DNA from: Paraclostridium sordellii
Lineage (GTDB): Bacteria > Bacillota > Clostridia > Peptostreptococcales > Peptostreptococcaceae
Direction: 5' to 3'
Assembly: GCF_000953675.1 (NCBI RefSeq)
Contig: NZ_LN679998.1
Coordinates: 2,821,425-2,885,424 of the forward strand
DNA length: 64,000 nucleotides
Shown here: one piece after another, positions 52,783-62,091 of the stretch
Layout: every line of letters begins with the position of its first letter
Numbering within the stretch: position 1 is the stretch's first letter
Position numbers and translations under genes: made by a program
The notes under the pieces: generated by a model
What the model saw: only the letters and a program-made list of their open reading frames with translations
Databases searched by the model: none
What the model was told of the DNA's origin: nothing

Positions 52783-53919
52783 TTATAAATTATCTAGCAT
52801 ATGCTCTATTTTATTTATTATTTCATGTTTATCAAATTCGCTTTTTTTGCACTTAAGCTTATCTATATATTGATTTCTTAAATTTTCGTTTAAAATCATT
52901 TCCTTTATTCCATCATATAAACTATCAATGTTGTTTTCAGTAAGCATTCCATATTCGCCAAAATGAAGCATTTCATTAGGACCTGTAACCCCAGTAGATA
53001 CTATAGGTTTATTCAAAGTCATAGCTTCAGCTATTACTAAAGGTAACCCTTCATACTCAGAGCTCATAGTATATATGTCGGCCATATTTATCCATTTATA
53101 TGGATTATCGGTAAACCCAATAAGCTTAAAAGTATCAGCTACCTCCAGTTCATTTATCAATGCATCTAGTTGTTTTTTTTCTTGACCTTCTCCTAGAATT
53201 ACAAACTCATGTTTTATTCCCTCATCTAATAACCTTTTATGTATCTTAACTAGTCTATCTATTCTTTTAGACTTTATTAATCTTCCGATAGCTATTAATG
53301 TAATAGCTTTTTTATTATAATTTATTTGTTCTTTAGCTCTTAATTTAATTTGTTCTTCATCTATTGGGTTATATATTACATCTAATATATCATTTTTAGC
53401 TTCAAATATTGGAAAAACTTTCAAAAATCCTTTTTTAGCTTCTTCTGACACAAATAATATCTTATCCATTTTACTATAAGACTCTTCAAGTTTTTCTTTT
53501 GATATTATACTTTCATATTTACTTAAATCAGTATGAATCCAAGATATTTTTTTATCACAATCTCTATTGGCAACAATAATAGCTCCTAATCCTTCTAAAA
53601 AAGATATTTCTATATCATATTTTCTATTTTTAATCTTTTTATTTATAATATTTGGTTTTATTTCTATCATTTTCATATATATTCTTCGATATAACTTATA
53701 TATATTTTGAGAAAGTTTACTCTCAATACTGTCAGTTCCTTTGAATATGTGAAATTTTTCTACATTAGGATTTATCTTATTTTTGTATACTCCTTCGTCA
53801 CTAATAGTTAATAAATCTATTTTATATTTATCATAATTTATATTATCTAGTAAATTTAATAAAACTTTTTCAGCTCCTCCGCCTCCAAGTGTCTGAATAA
53901 CAAATAATATTCTTTTCAT
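52783..53919 (-). CDS. GT4-family glycosyltransferase
   Basis: A GT-B-fold glycosyltransferase of 378 aa. It has the N-terminal TLGGGGAEKVLLNLL near residue 11, and the nucleotide-sugar-binding C-terminal half with IAIGRLIKSKRIDRL near 208, FVILGEGQEKKQL, and the catalytic-site motif SSEYEGLPLVIAEAM near 290. Retaining family 4 type. In the exopolysaccharide operon; acceptor unknown. Confidence 0.93.
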   Translation of the reverse strand: MKRILFVIQTLGGGGAEKVLLNLLDNINYDKYKIDLLTISDEGVYKNKINPNVEKFHIFKGTDSIESKLSQNIYKLYRRIYMKMIEIKPNIINKKIKNRKYDIEISFLEGLGAIIVANRDCDKKISWIHTDLSKYESIISKEKLEESYSKMDKILFVSEEAKKGFLKVFPIFEAKNDILDVIYNPIDEEQIKLRAKEQINYNKKAITLIAIGRLIKSKRIDRLVKIHKRLLDEGIKHEFVILGEGQEKKQLDALINELEVADTFKLIGFTDNPYKWINMADIYTMSSEYEGLPLVIAEAMTLNKPIVSTGVTGPNEMLHFGEYGMLTENNIDSLYDGIKEMILNENLRNQYIDKLKCKKSEFDKHEIINKIEHMLDNL

Positions 53920-53935
53920 ATAGCACCCCTATGTC

Positions 53936-54946
53936 TTATTTTTTTAACATATTAAATAGAGTTTTAAATTGACTTATCATTCCTATTTTATAAAATGTTA
54001 ACTGAATCTTTGTGACTATCTTACCAGTTTTATTTTTATCAATCCACAATTGGCTAAGGTATTTATTATTCTTCCAATCTTTAAAATTAGTATTTAAATA
54101 ATTTTTAACTTTATTTGATACGTTATTATAATCCTCATTGTCAAGAGATTTAATTTGTATTAAGTATGAAGTTATATGTTTTATAAAATAAAATTCTATA
54201 ACTTCTTTATATAAGTTGTATTTATTTTTATTTTTAAGATATAAAATTATTGAGTCGAATATATTAAATATATCATATATTTTATCTTTTTTTATTATGT
54301 TACTTGATGATGTTGATCTTCTATATAGATAACAATATAACTTTTGATCAACAAATGATATTCTTTCGCTGGACAATAATACTTTAGTTATTGCCTCTAA
54401 ATCTTCAAACCAATACTTAGTAAAATATACATCATTTTTTATAAACAACTCTTTTTTATAAATTTTATTCCAAGGAGCAGGATTTATTTTTATTAATTGA
54501 TCTAAATCTTCACTAGTTTTTATATTTGGCTTTAAGTATATATTTTCGGTGTCTAATAGATTATAATTTTCATCTACATTTTTAAATTGACATATAGCTA
54601 TATCAGAGTTTTTATCTTTAGCATTTTTATATAAAACTTCAAACATATTTGTTTCAATATAATCATCAGAATCTACAAATCCTAAGTATTCTCCTTTAGC
54701 TATTTTAATACCGCTATTTCTAGCTTCTCCGACACCTTCATTTTCCTTGTCTATGACAACTATTTTATTTGGATATTTTTCTTTATATTTTTTAATAATA
54801 TCTATAGATCCATCTGTACTCCCATCATTCACAACAATTATTTCTATCTCATTTAGTGTTTGATTTACTAATGTATCCATACATTTATTTAAGTACGGTT
54901 TCACGTTATATACAGGTACTATAATACTAATTTTTATATTTTTCAA
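53936..54946 (-). CDS. GT2-family glycosyltransferase
   Basis: A 336-aa family 2 glycosyltransferase: ISIIVPVYNVKPYLNKCM near residue 5, IEIIVVNDGSTDGSIDII near 34, DSDDYIETNMFE near 87 with the DXD motif, and WFEDLEAITKVLLS near 180. I start it at the TTG at 54946, nine bases after GAGGG; the ATG nine codons earlier has no ribosome site and overlaps the polymerase gene. It is followed closely by the GT4 gene. Confidence 0.9.
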   Translation of the reverse strand: MKNIKISIIVPVYNVKPYLNKCMDTLVNQTLNEIEIIVVNDGSTDGSIDIIKKYKEKYPNKIVVIDKENEGVGEARNSGIKIAKGEYLGFVDSDDYIETNMFEVLYKNAKDKNSDIAICQFKNVDENYNLLDTENIYLKPNIKTSEDLDQLIKINPAPWNKIYKKELFIKNDVYFTKYWFEDLEAITKVLLSSERISFVDQKLYCYLYRRSTSSSNIIKKDKIYDIFNIFDSIILYLKNKNKYNLYKEVIEFYFIKHITSYLIQIKSLDNEDYNNVSNKVKNYLNTNFKDWKNNKYLSQLWIDKNKTGKIVTKIQLTFYKIGMISQFKTLFNMLKK

Positions 54947-54962
54947 TCTATTATCCCTCACT

Positions 54963-56237
54963 TTATATTTCATTAGGTTTGTCTATAATTATATATATAT
55001 ATGCCATTATTAACATAAAAAAAATTGATCCAAAATAAGTTACATTTGTAAATATTATTCCCATTTCAAACATTTGGGTTATAAGTAATCCTACTATAAT
55101 TATAATCATAGTTTTTAATAGTTTTGATTTAGAAATATCTAATTTTTTTATACTTATATGTACATAGATAAAAGTCTTAACTATATATATACTAAATATA
55201 GTTAATAACCCTATTCCTCCTCTTAGGGCAAGATTTACATATGCATTATGTGTTTGTGACAATCCTATATAATAAGGATCCATAATATTATCAATATTTC
55301 CAACGCCAAATATAATGTTATTATCTTTTATTAAATCTAACACACCTATCCATTTTTCGACTCTTCCTCTAGATCCTCCTGAAAACTTTTCCATTAGAGG
55401 TATATTACTTATATCTATTTTAGTTAATAAAACTACCATTAATATAATCACTCCAACTGATAAACATATAACAAGTTTTTTATTTTTTTCTAAGATGTAT
55501 ATAACTTTTTTTAATATATTATTAATAAATATTAAATATAATCCTATAACTAATACAGTTGATATTAATGCTGTTCTGGAACCCGAAAGTATAATAGCTA
55601 CCATTAATATTAATATATTTATAATGTTTACATGTTTTTTTCCTCTTTTTATATTTATAAGTAACATATTACTATACAATCCGATACTTAAGTACATAGC
55701 AAATGTATTTGGATTTGCGAATAATGAAGTTATCATGCCTCCTGTATAATCATAATAAAATCCACTTAGTTCTACTTTACCTATCTTTAATGTTCCCACA
55801 ATATAAAATATGACTTGAACTAAAAGTAATATCATACATGTTATATTGTTTATATTTAAATATATACTTAATTTACTATATTCATAGTCATAATACATAC
55901 TATCAAAAAGCATAATATAGTAAACTATTCCAATACCTATAATACATATTGTTATTGCACTGTTCAATGGATAAAAAGCAAATATAGACGCTATTAATCC
56001 AAATAAAACCATTCCATATAAATATATATTACACTTTAAATTAGGCATATTTATTGACTTTATTTTAAATAAAACCTTATATATCCATATCATCAAAATA
56101 ATTATTTCAAAGCCTAATAATACCTTTGGGTTAAATATAGGTCCTATAGAGAATTGCATAAAATATATAGGTATAATTGCATAAAATATATACATTAAAT
56201 AATCTAATATGTTATTTGATACTATAAATTTTTTCAT
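54963..56237 (-). CDS. O-antigen ligase / Wzy-like polymerase
   Basis: A 424-aa polytopic protein with about eleven to twelve membrane helices and a larger outer loop near residues 295-335 (GVGNIDNI...YIGLSQTHNAYVNLALRGG). The NAYVNLALRGGIGLL stretch is typical of the Wzy_C/O-antigen ligase domain. It should polymerise repeat units on the outer membrane face. The ATG directly follows the stop codon of the Wzz-like gene. Confidence 0.9.
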   Translation of the reverse strand: MKKFIVSNNILDYLMYIFYAIIPIYFMQFSIGPIFNPKVLLGFEIIILMIWIYKVLFKIKSINMPNLKCNIYLYGMVLFGLIASIFAFYPLNSAITICIIGIGIVYYIMLFDSMYYDYEYSKLSIYLNINNITCMILLLVQVIFYIVGTLKIGKVELSGFYYDYTGGMITSLFANPNTFAMYLSIGLYSNMLLINIKRGKKHVNIINILILMVAIILSGSRTALISTVLVIGLYLIFINNILKKVIYILEKNKKLVICLSVGVIILMVVLLTKIDISNIPLMEKFSGGSRGRVEKWIGVLDLIKDNNIIFGVGNIDNIMDPYYIGLSQTHNAYVNLALRGGIGLLTIFSIYIVKTFIYVHISIKKLDISKSKLLKTMIIIIVGLLITQMFEMGIIFTNVTYFGSIFFMLIMAYIYIIIDKPNEI

Positions 56238-56762
56238 CTAATTAACCTCTTTTTGATTATATTTTATTAAAAAACTCAAAATAATAACAGTTAATACTAT
56301 TAATATAGATATTATGAAATTCTGCATTATTTTAGGAGTTTGTATGATTTGATTATTTATTAACCTTATACTAATATCTTCATCTTTATATTTTCTTTGA
56401 ATCATTTTACATTGTTCTTTTAACTTAAAGTTATTATTTTTTGAATTTGATCCTTTTGTATATAAGCTAACTATATTAGTGTAGTTTTCATATGTAGCAT
56501 TTATTCCCAAAGATTTATGTTTTGAAGTTTGATTAATTGTATTTTTTATATTTTCAGCAAATTCCCATTCTAAAACTTTTTTATTTTCATCGGTTACATG
56601 TTTTCCAGAATAATTTACATCTATACTAATCATATTCATATATTGAGTTGGTATAATCAATGAATATATAGATACTAACACTATTATAAATATAGCAACC
56701 AACATATTTTTCTTCCAATCTTGTTTTATATATTCACTGATACTGTTTAATTGTATCTTCAT
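56238..56762 (-). CDS. Wzz-like two-helix membrane protein
   Basis: The 174-aa protein has two membrane segments (about residues 19-36 and 145-165) flanking an extracytoplasmic region of about 105 residues, the topology of Wzz/YveK chain-length regulators, but it is shorter and lacks the Pro-rich motif near the second helix. It is next to the Wzy-like polymerase, which supports a chain-length or co-polymerase role. That role is inferred. Confidence 0.75.
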   Translation of the reverse strand: MKIQLNSISEYIKQDWKKNMLVAIFIIVLVSIYSLIIPTQYMNMISIDVNYSGKHVTDENKKVLEWEFAENIKNTINQTSKHKSLGINATYENYTNIVSLYTKGSNSKNNNFKLKEQCKMIQRKYKDEDISIRLINNQIIQTPKIMQNFIISILIVLTVIILSFLIKYNQKEVN

Positions 56763-56842
56763 AGTATACTCCTCTCTAAAGTATTTTGTTTTAATAAAGT
56801 CAACTATTTAATCCATTCCTAAATTTTTTCATTAATACAATA

Positions 56843-56875
56843 TTAACTTCAACTAATTAAATTAGTTGAAGTTAA
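56843..56875 (-). terminator. Hairpin between sugar transferase and Wzz-like genes
   Basis: A sixteen-pair stem, TTAACTTCAACTAATT and its complement, with a very short loop, in a 136-base gap inside the operon. There is no T-run in the minus direction, so it may be an attenuator or an mRNA-processing site. Confidence 0.5.
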
Positions 56876-56898
56876 TTTGCATCATAAACATTAAAATT

Positions 56899-57558
56899 TT
56901 ATCTTGCACCTTCTCCTGTAAATACGACACCTATTGTCTTAAATATTATACTAATATCTAAAAATATATTTCTATTTTTTATATATATTATATCCCATTT
57001 TAACTTTTCTTCAGGACTTATATCATAGCCTCCATTAACTTGAGCTAACCCAGTCAATCCAGGCTTTATAACTAATCTATCTATGAAACCTGGTATTTCC
57101 TTATTAAACTTATATGTTAATTCTGGTCTTTCTGGTCGTGGACCAATTAAGCTCATATCCCCTTTAAGTATATTAAATAATTGAGGTATTTCATCTATTC
57201 TAGTTTTTCTAATAAATTTACCTATTTTAGTTATTCTAGGGTCATCCTTTTGTGCCCACTGTACCCCTCCATATTTTTCTGCATCAACTTTCATAGACCT
57301 TAATTTATATACAAAAAAACTTTTTTCATCTTTTCCAAGTCTTTGTTGACTATAAAAAACAGGTCCATTATCTTCTATTTTGATTATAATTGCAATAACT
57401 AATATTATAGGTATAGCTACTATTAATCCTAATAAAGAAGATATTATATCTAATATTCTTTTTAATATTTCATATAAATACTTTTTATTATTAATTTTAT
57501 CTTTATTAATTTCTACATTATTATTGCTTTTTATCTCTGTATCTAAAGATGTTTGCAT
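56899..57558 (-). CDS. Polyprenyl-phosphate sugar-1-phosphate transferase (second)
   Basis: This initiating exopolysaccharide transferase loads the first sugar-1-phosphate onto undecaprenyl phosphate. One membrane hairpin (residues 35-65), then FFVYKLRSMKVDAEKYGG near 88, TRIDEIPQLFNILKGDMSLIGPRPERPEL near 127 and PGLTGLAQVNGGYDIS near 175. The C-terminus ends TGEGAR as in CpsE/EpsL-like enzymes. First gene after a strong promoter, so it probably opens the polysaccharide operon that continues to the GT2 genes. AAGGAGG precedes the ATG. Confidence 0.94.
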   Translation of the reverse strand: MQTSLDTEIKSNNNVEINKDKINNKKYLYEILKRILDIISSLLGLIVAIPIILVIAIIIKIEDNGPVFYSQQRLGKDEKSFFVYKLRSMKVDAEKYGGVQWAQKDDPRITKIGKFIRKTRIDEIPQLFNILKGDMSLIGPRPERPELTYKFNKEIPGFIDRLVIKPGLTGLAQVNGGYDISPEEKLKWDIIYIKNRNIFLDISIIFKTIGVVFTGEGAR

Positions 57559-57593
57559 ATATTTACCTCCTTGAATAAAATTCTATCCTTATT

Positions 57594-57622
57594 ATTATAA
57601 TTAAGATTAACTATATTATCAA
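57594..57622 (-). promoter_or_regulatory. SigA-type promoter of the exopolysaccharide operon
   Basis: In the minus direction, -35 TTGATA, a 17-base spacer, and a perfect -10 TATAAT, about 36 bases before the start codon of the second sugar transferase gene. Confidence 0.8.
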
Positions 57623-57658
57623 GGGTTTAGACAACTTCCAACATTGCATCAAATACAA

Positions 57659-57681
57659 TAGCATATTATTATAATATGCTA
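57659..57681. repeat. Small hairpin upstream of the exopolysaccharide promoter
   Basis: A perfect ten-pair inverted repeat, TAGCATATTA / TAATATGCTA, with a three-base loop, about 37 bases upstream of the -35 box. It could be an operator or a weak terminator of the upstream GT14 gene. The rest of the roughly 250-base gap is AT-rich and shows nothing else. Confidence 0.4.
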
Positions 57682-57808
57682 TATATCTGTAAATACTATA
57701 TATAAAATTTAGCATTTTAAATTTAAATTTTTAGCTTAAATTTTTTAATTTTAATATGCCTTTTTAATTTATAATATTATTATATTAAAATTTAACTTGA
57801 GACTTTTA

Positions 57809-58684
57809 TTATAATTCATATATTTTAAAGGTTTCCCTATATTTATCTATATTTAAATCATCATCGAATTTTCTACCAATAATACATTGTGATTTTTTAA
57901 TTTTATCAAAATCTTTTTCGTTTAAAATTTTTGGGAATTCTGGACCAGTTTCCCAATCTATATATCTTAATGCCATTTTATTATCATCGTCTTCTATTTC
58001 ATAATTATATATTTTTTCTTTATATTTAGAATTCATAATTATTGTTTGAAAAAAAACTTCATCTCCATAAATAGAATTTTTAAAAGCTTTTAAGTAATTC
58101 TTGTTTTCATCTATATATTTAAGTACATATGAACAAGCTTCACCTGTTAATCCAAACCAATTGCATCCTTTGTATAATTTTGGTAATTCTTTAAAGTATT
58201 CATTTTTTTTATTTAAATTAAACTTTTCTCTTATTAAAATGTATAATTTATCTAATTTTGTTTTATCTTTTTTATAATATATATGAGGATACTTATATTT
58301 CACTCTATCATCAACCAATATTTGATCAAAGTCCTTTTCTATTCCAATAAACTCTTTGCCTTTTCTATTCTTTAAAAATTCTTTAATATTTTTATCACTC
58401 TTTAACGGTAAACAATCACCTGATACTAAAAATACATAATCATATTTTTTTTTATCTACTAATTTTAAAGTATTTATTGTAGATTTTATCTGACTTACAC
58501 CTGCCCATGTAACATTAACTCTATCATCTACAAATGTTACCTTTGATTTGTATTCTTTAAAATCATCTATATTTGCTTTTTTATCAACATGAATATAAAT
58601 ATCATTTTTATTATAAAAAACCCTAATAAATTCTCTTAATATTTTTGAATTTTTATGACATTGCACACAATAAGCTACTTTCAC
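57809..58684 (-). CDS. GT14 (core-2/I-branching type) glycosyltransferase
   Basis: A 291-aa inverting glycosyltransferase related to beta-1,6-N-acetylglucosaminyltransferases: VAYCVQCHKNS at the start, IYIHVDKKA near residue 29, YDYVFLVSGDCLPLKS near 82, and SIYGDEVFFQTI near 205. The GTG start follows AAAGGTGA. It is monocistronic or loosely linked to the exopolysaccharide operon. Probable role: adding branch sugars to the surface polymer. Confidence 0.88.
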   Translation of the reverse strand: MKVAYCVQCHKNSKILREFIRVFYNKNDIYIHVDKKANIDDFKEYKSKVTFVDDRVNVTWAGVSQIKSTINTLKLVDKKKYDYVFLVSGDCLPLKSDKNIKEFLKNRKGKEFIGIEKDFDQILVDDRVKYKYPHIYYKKDKTKLDKLYILIREKFNLNKKNEYFKELPKLYKGCNWFGLTGEACSYVLKYIDENKNYLKAFKNSIYGDEVFFQTIIMNSKYKEKIYNYEIEDDDNKMALRYIDWETGPEFPKILNEKDFDKIKKSQCIIGRKFDDDLNIDKYRETFKIYEL

Positions 58685-58731
58685 TTTATAATCACCTTTG
58701 CCCTTTAAATTTAAAGTATTTATTCTATAAT

Positions 58732-58767
58732 AAAAATGATTCTTATAAAAATATAAGAATCATTTTT
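58732..58767 (-). terminator. Terminator of pgcA
   Basis: A sixteen-pair stem, AAAAATGATTCTTATA and its complement, with a four-base loop, lies about 15 bases past the pgcA stop codon. Confidence 0.88.
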
Positions 58768-58781
58768 ATATTTTTGTTTCT

Positions 58782-60479
58782 TTATATCAATTTATTTATT
58801 TTTTCTACTAGTATATCTTTTATACTTTTACATTTATCTCCTACATTTTTATTAGATGTTCCATAAGTTCCAATATAAAACTTCAATTTTGGTTCAGTTC
58901 CAGATGGTCTAGCTGCAACCCAAGATCCATCTTCTAATATAAACTTAAGGACATTAGATTTAGGTAATCCATCTATTCCTTCGTTATAATCCTTAGTTTC
59001 TATAACTTTTAAACATCCTATTTGCTCAAGTCCATTATTTCTAAAATACTCCATTATTTCTTTTATCTTTTCAAGTCCAGATATACCACTTAAAGTAAGA
59101 GATATCATATCTTCTTTAAAGTATCCTACCTTATCATAAAGTTCTATAAGTCCTTCATATAAACTCATACCTTTATCATAATAATATGCTGCCATGTCTG
59201 AAATTAACATAGATGCTACAACACCATCTTTATCTCTTGCATGAGTCCCTACTAAATAACCATAACTCTCTTCGTATCCAATTATGAATGCTTTTTCATT
59301 TGTTTTTTCAAAAGCCTTTATTTTATCTCCTATAAATTTAAATCCAGTTAAAACATTTAAACAATCTACTCCATAGCTTTCCGCTACCTTAGCTCCAAAT
59401 TCAGAAGTAACTATAGTTTTTATTATAGTAGCATTTTTAGGTAGTTCATTTTTATTTTTTAGGTTGCTTAGAACATAATTAACTAATAAAGCTCCAATTT
59501 GATTACCTGTTAGTAACTCATACTCTCCATGTTTAGTTTTTACCGCTAAACCAACTCTATCACAATCTGGATCTGTAGCTATAACTAAATCCGCACCTTC
59601 TTTTTTAGCTAAATCAATACCTCTAACTAAAGCTTTTTTGTCTTCTGGATTTGGGTAGTTTATTCCCGCAAAATTAGGGTCTGGATTCTCCTCTTCCTTG
59701 ACTACTAATACATTCTCAAATCCAACTTCACTTAAAACTCTTTGTATCGGAACATTTCCAGTCCCACAAAGAGGTGTATATACTATTTTAAATTTTTTAC
59801 CGATTTTACTAACTATATCTTTCCCTATAAATTGTTTTTTTACAGCTTCTATAAACTCTGTATCTTGATCATTTCCTAACATAGTTATTAAGTTCTTTTG
59901 ATTTTCTTTTATAGTTGGTATTTTACTATAGTCTTCTATTTTATTAACTTCTTCAGTTATTTTTTGTGCTATATCTGGCATTACTTGAGCTCCATCTTCC
60001 CAATATACCTTATATCCGTTATATTCAGGTGGGTTATGACTAGCAGTTATTACAACTCCAGCTATACAATTTAAACTTCTAACTGCAAATGAAAGCTCCG
60101 GAGTTGTTCTTAATCCATCAAATATATATGCTTTTATACCACATGCAGCTAAAGTATTTGCTGTCTGTAAGCAAAATTCCCTAGATTTATATCTACTATC
60201 ATGAGCTATAACAACTCCTCTTTCTTTCCCTTCTTCTCCAACATTATTGATTATATAGTTAGCAAGGCCAAAAGTAGCCCTCGCTACAGTATAGTCATTT
60301 ATTCTATTAGTCCCCGCACCTATTATACCCCTTAATCCAGCTGTCCCAAATTCTAAGTTTTTGTAGAACCTTTCTTTTATTTCATCCTCATTATCTTTTA
60401 TAGATATAAGTTCATTTCTTGTATTTTCATCAAAGTATAAATTTGTAGTCCACTCATTATATAATTCTTTATATTTCAT
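58782..60479 (-). CDS. pgcA: Alpha-phosphoglucomutase / phosphomannomutase
   Basis: This enzyme interconverts glucose-6-phosphate and glucose-1-phosphate (or the mannose forms), feeding GalU and the polymer pathways. The phosphoserine loop ITASHNPPEYNGYK is near residue 148, the Mg-binding DPDCDRVG near 305, the sugar-binding GYEESYGY near 400, and the phosphate-binding RPSGTEPKLKFY near 530. The 565-aa length is typical for the PgcA group. GGAG lies 11 bases before the ATG. Located between the polymer genes and rnpB-galE-galU. Confidence 0.96.
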   Translation of the reverse strand: MKYKELYNEWTTNLYFDENTRNELISIKDNEDEIKERFYKNLEFGTAGLRGIIGAGTNRINDYTVARATFGLANYIINNVGEEGKERGVVIAHDSRYKSREFCLQTANTLAACGIKAYIFDGLRTTPELSFAVRSLNCIAGVVITASHNPPEYNGYKVYWEDGAQVMPDIAQKITEEVNKIEDYSKIPTIKENQKNLITMLGNDQDTEFIEAVKKQFIGKDIVSKIGKKFKIVYTPLCGTGNVPIQRVLSEVGFENVLVVKEEENPDPNFAGINYPNPEDKKALVRGIDLAKKEGADLVIATDPDCDRVGLAVKTKHGEYELLTGNQIGALLVNYVLSNLKNKNELPKNATIIKTIVTSEFGAKVAESYGVDCLNVLTGFKFIGDKIKAFEKTNEKAFIIGYEESYGYLVGTHARDKDGVVASMLISDMAAYYYDKGMSLYEGLIELYDKVGYFKEDMISLTLSGISGLEKIKEIMEYFRNNGLEQIGCLKVIETKDYNEGIDGLPKSNVLKFILEDGSWVAARPSGTEPKLKFYIGTYGTSNKNVGDKCKSIKDILVEKINKLI

Positions 60480-60604
60480 ACTTAATTAATCTCCTTTTAT
60501 AATCTCTTTATCCCTTACTTTATATTTCTTAATTATTTTACTATATATTGCTAATATTTTCTACAATATATATTTACTTGTATCCTTTTTGAAATATTTA
60601 TACA

Positions 60605-60634
60605 TAAAAAAACACTAGAAATAATCTAGTGTTT
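60605..60634 (-). terminator. Terminator of the RNase P RNA gene
   Basis: A nine-pair stem, AACACTAGA / TCTAGTGTT, with a five-base loop and a T-run in the minus direction, lies just beyond the 3' end of rnpB. Confidence 0.9.
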
Positions 60635-60644
60635 TGCTTTTAAA

Positions 60645-61004
60645 TAAGTTGAGCAAATCTATAAGCGGAGTTCTGTATTAGATAATCATCTTTCTAGACT
60701 TATTGTCACCAATAAGTTCAAGCGGCCTACCAACCGGAGAGTACGAGCAATACTCTTTTAACCCTAACTTGGCCTTGCTCCAGGTGGGGTTTACACAGCC
60801 AACTAGTCACCTAATTGCTGGTGAGCTCTTACCTCACCTTTTCATCCTTACCACATAAAAGTGGCGGTTATTTTCTGTTGCACTTTCCTTAAGATCACTC
60901 TCACTAGGCGTTACCTAGCACCCTGCTCTATGGAGCTCCGACTTTCCTCGTGTAACGAATGTCACCCGCGATTATCTGATCTACTCAATATTTGTTTTTC
61001 TAGT
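60645..61004 (-). ncRNA. rnpB: RNase P RNA (M1-type, class A)
   Basis: The catalytic RNA of RNase P, which trims the 5' end of tRNA precursors. In the minus direction it shows the conserved blocks GAGGAAAGTCGGAGCTCC and AGCAGGGTGCTAGGTAACGCC near the 5' end, GAAAGTGCAACAGAAAA, GGTAAGAGCTCACCAG, GTAAACCCCACCTGGAGCAAG, GGTAGGCCGCTTGA, and ATACAGAACTCCGCTTATAG near the 3' end. TTGAG near 60988 can pair with CTCAA near 60650 to form P1. The promoter places the start near 61004; the mature 5' end could be up to about 12 bases later. An antisense reading frame over it is spurious. Confidence 0.95.
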
Positions 61005-61010
61005 GTAGAT

Positions 61011-61039
61011 ATATTATCACATTATATTTATAATGTCAA
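61011..61039 (-). promoter_or_regulatory. SigA-type promoter of rnpB
   Basis: In the minus direction, a perfect -35 TTGACA, a 17-base spacer, and a -10 TAATAT, immediately before the RNase P RNA gene and directly after the galE stop codon. Confidence 0.85.
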
Positions 61040-61041
61040 TT

Positions 61042-62055
61042 TTATTTTTCATATCCGTTTGGATTTGAACTTTGCCATCTCCAAGAATCTTCACACATTT
61101 CATCTAATTTGTATTTAGCTTCCCATCCTAATTCAATTTTTGCTTTAGCTGGATTTGCATAACACATAGCTATATCCCCTGGTCTTCTACCTACTATTTT
61201 ATATGGTATTTCTTTATTACTCGCCTTGCTAAAAGCTTTTACCATTTCTAAAACGCTATATCCATTTCCTGTACCTAAGTTATATGTTACTAAACCTGGC
61301 ATATCATCTAGTTTATCCAGTGCTTTTGCATGTCCTTTAGCTAAATCTACGACATGTATATAATCTCTTACGCCAGTTCCATCTGGAGTATCATAATCAT
61401 TTCCAAATATACTTAATTCTTTTAACTGCCCAATTGCAACCTTTGTTATATAAGGCATTAGATTATTTGGAATTCCATTTGGTTCCTCACCAATTCTTCC
61501 ACTCTTATGAGCCCCAACTGGATTAAAGTATCTTAGTATTGCAACATTTAAAGATTTATCTGCTTTACATATATCCCTTAACATATCTTCTATCATAAGC
61601 TTTGTTCTTCCATAAGGATTTGTAGCTGATAAAGGAAAATCTTCTAAAATTGGACAAGTTTCTGGATCTCCATATACTGTCGCAGATGAACTAAATACAA
61701 AGTTTTTAACATTATATTTTCTCATAGTTTCAAGTAATACTAATGTATTTATTAGATTATTTGAATAGTACTCAAGTGGCTTTTCTACTGATTCTCCAAC
61801 TGCCTTAGATGCTGCAAAATGTATTACTGAATCTATATTATTTTCTTTAAATACAATTTCTAATTTTTCTCTATCTTGCACATCTAATTGATAAAACTTT
61901 GGTCTAACTCCTGTTAGCTCTTCAATTCTATCAAGAACTATTATATTGCTATTTGATAAGTTATCAACTATAACTACATCTCTACCTGCTTCTATAAGTT
62001 CTATAGCAGTGTGACTACCTATATATCCAACTCCACCAGTTACTAAAACTGACAT
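61042..62055 (-). CDS. galE: UDP-glucose 4-epimerase
   Basis: This NAD-dependent short-chain dehydrogenase interconverts UDP-glucose and UDP-galactose. TGGVGYIGSHTAIEL near residue 6 binds NAD, the catalytic SSSATVYG near 123 and YGRTK near 148 hold the Ser-Tyr-Lys triad, and RYFNPVGAH near 178 and the C-terminal RRPGDIA complete the sugar site. I start it at the ATG at 62055, after AGAGG; an ATG six codons earlier has no ribosome site. It is 36 bases after galU, so the pair forms an operon. Confidence 0.96.
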   Translation of the reverse strand: MSVLVTGGVGYIGSHTAIELIEAGRDVVIVDNLSNSNIIVLDRIEELTGVRPKFYQLDVQDREKLEIVFKENNIDSVIHFAASKAVGESVEKPLEYYSNNLINTLVLLETMRKYNVKNFVFSSSATVYGDPETCPILEDFPLSATNPYGRTKLMIEDMLRDICKADKSLNVAILRYFNPVGAHKSGRIGEEPNGIPNNLMPYITKVAIGQLKELSIFGNDYDTPDGTGVRDYIHVVDLAKGHAKALDKLDDMPGLVTYNLGTGNGYSVLEMVKAFSKASNKEIPYKIVGRRPGDIAMCYANPAKAKIELGWEAKYKLDEMCEDSWRWQSSNPNGYEK

Positions 62056-62091
62056 AAAATCGCCTCTTTCCATTTTTTATTTTAATATAAA

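Noticed and set aside
60861..61118. Reading frame on the plus strand over rnpB and the end of galE
   Set aside because: It lies across the RNase P RNA and its promoter; composition is not protein-like.
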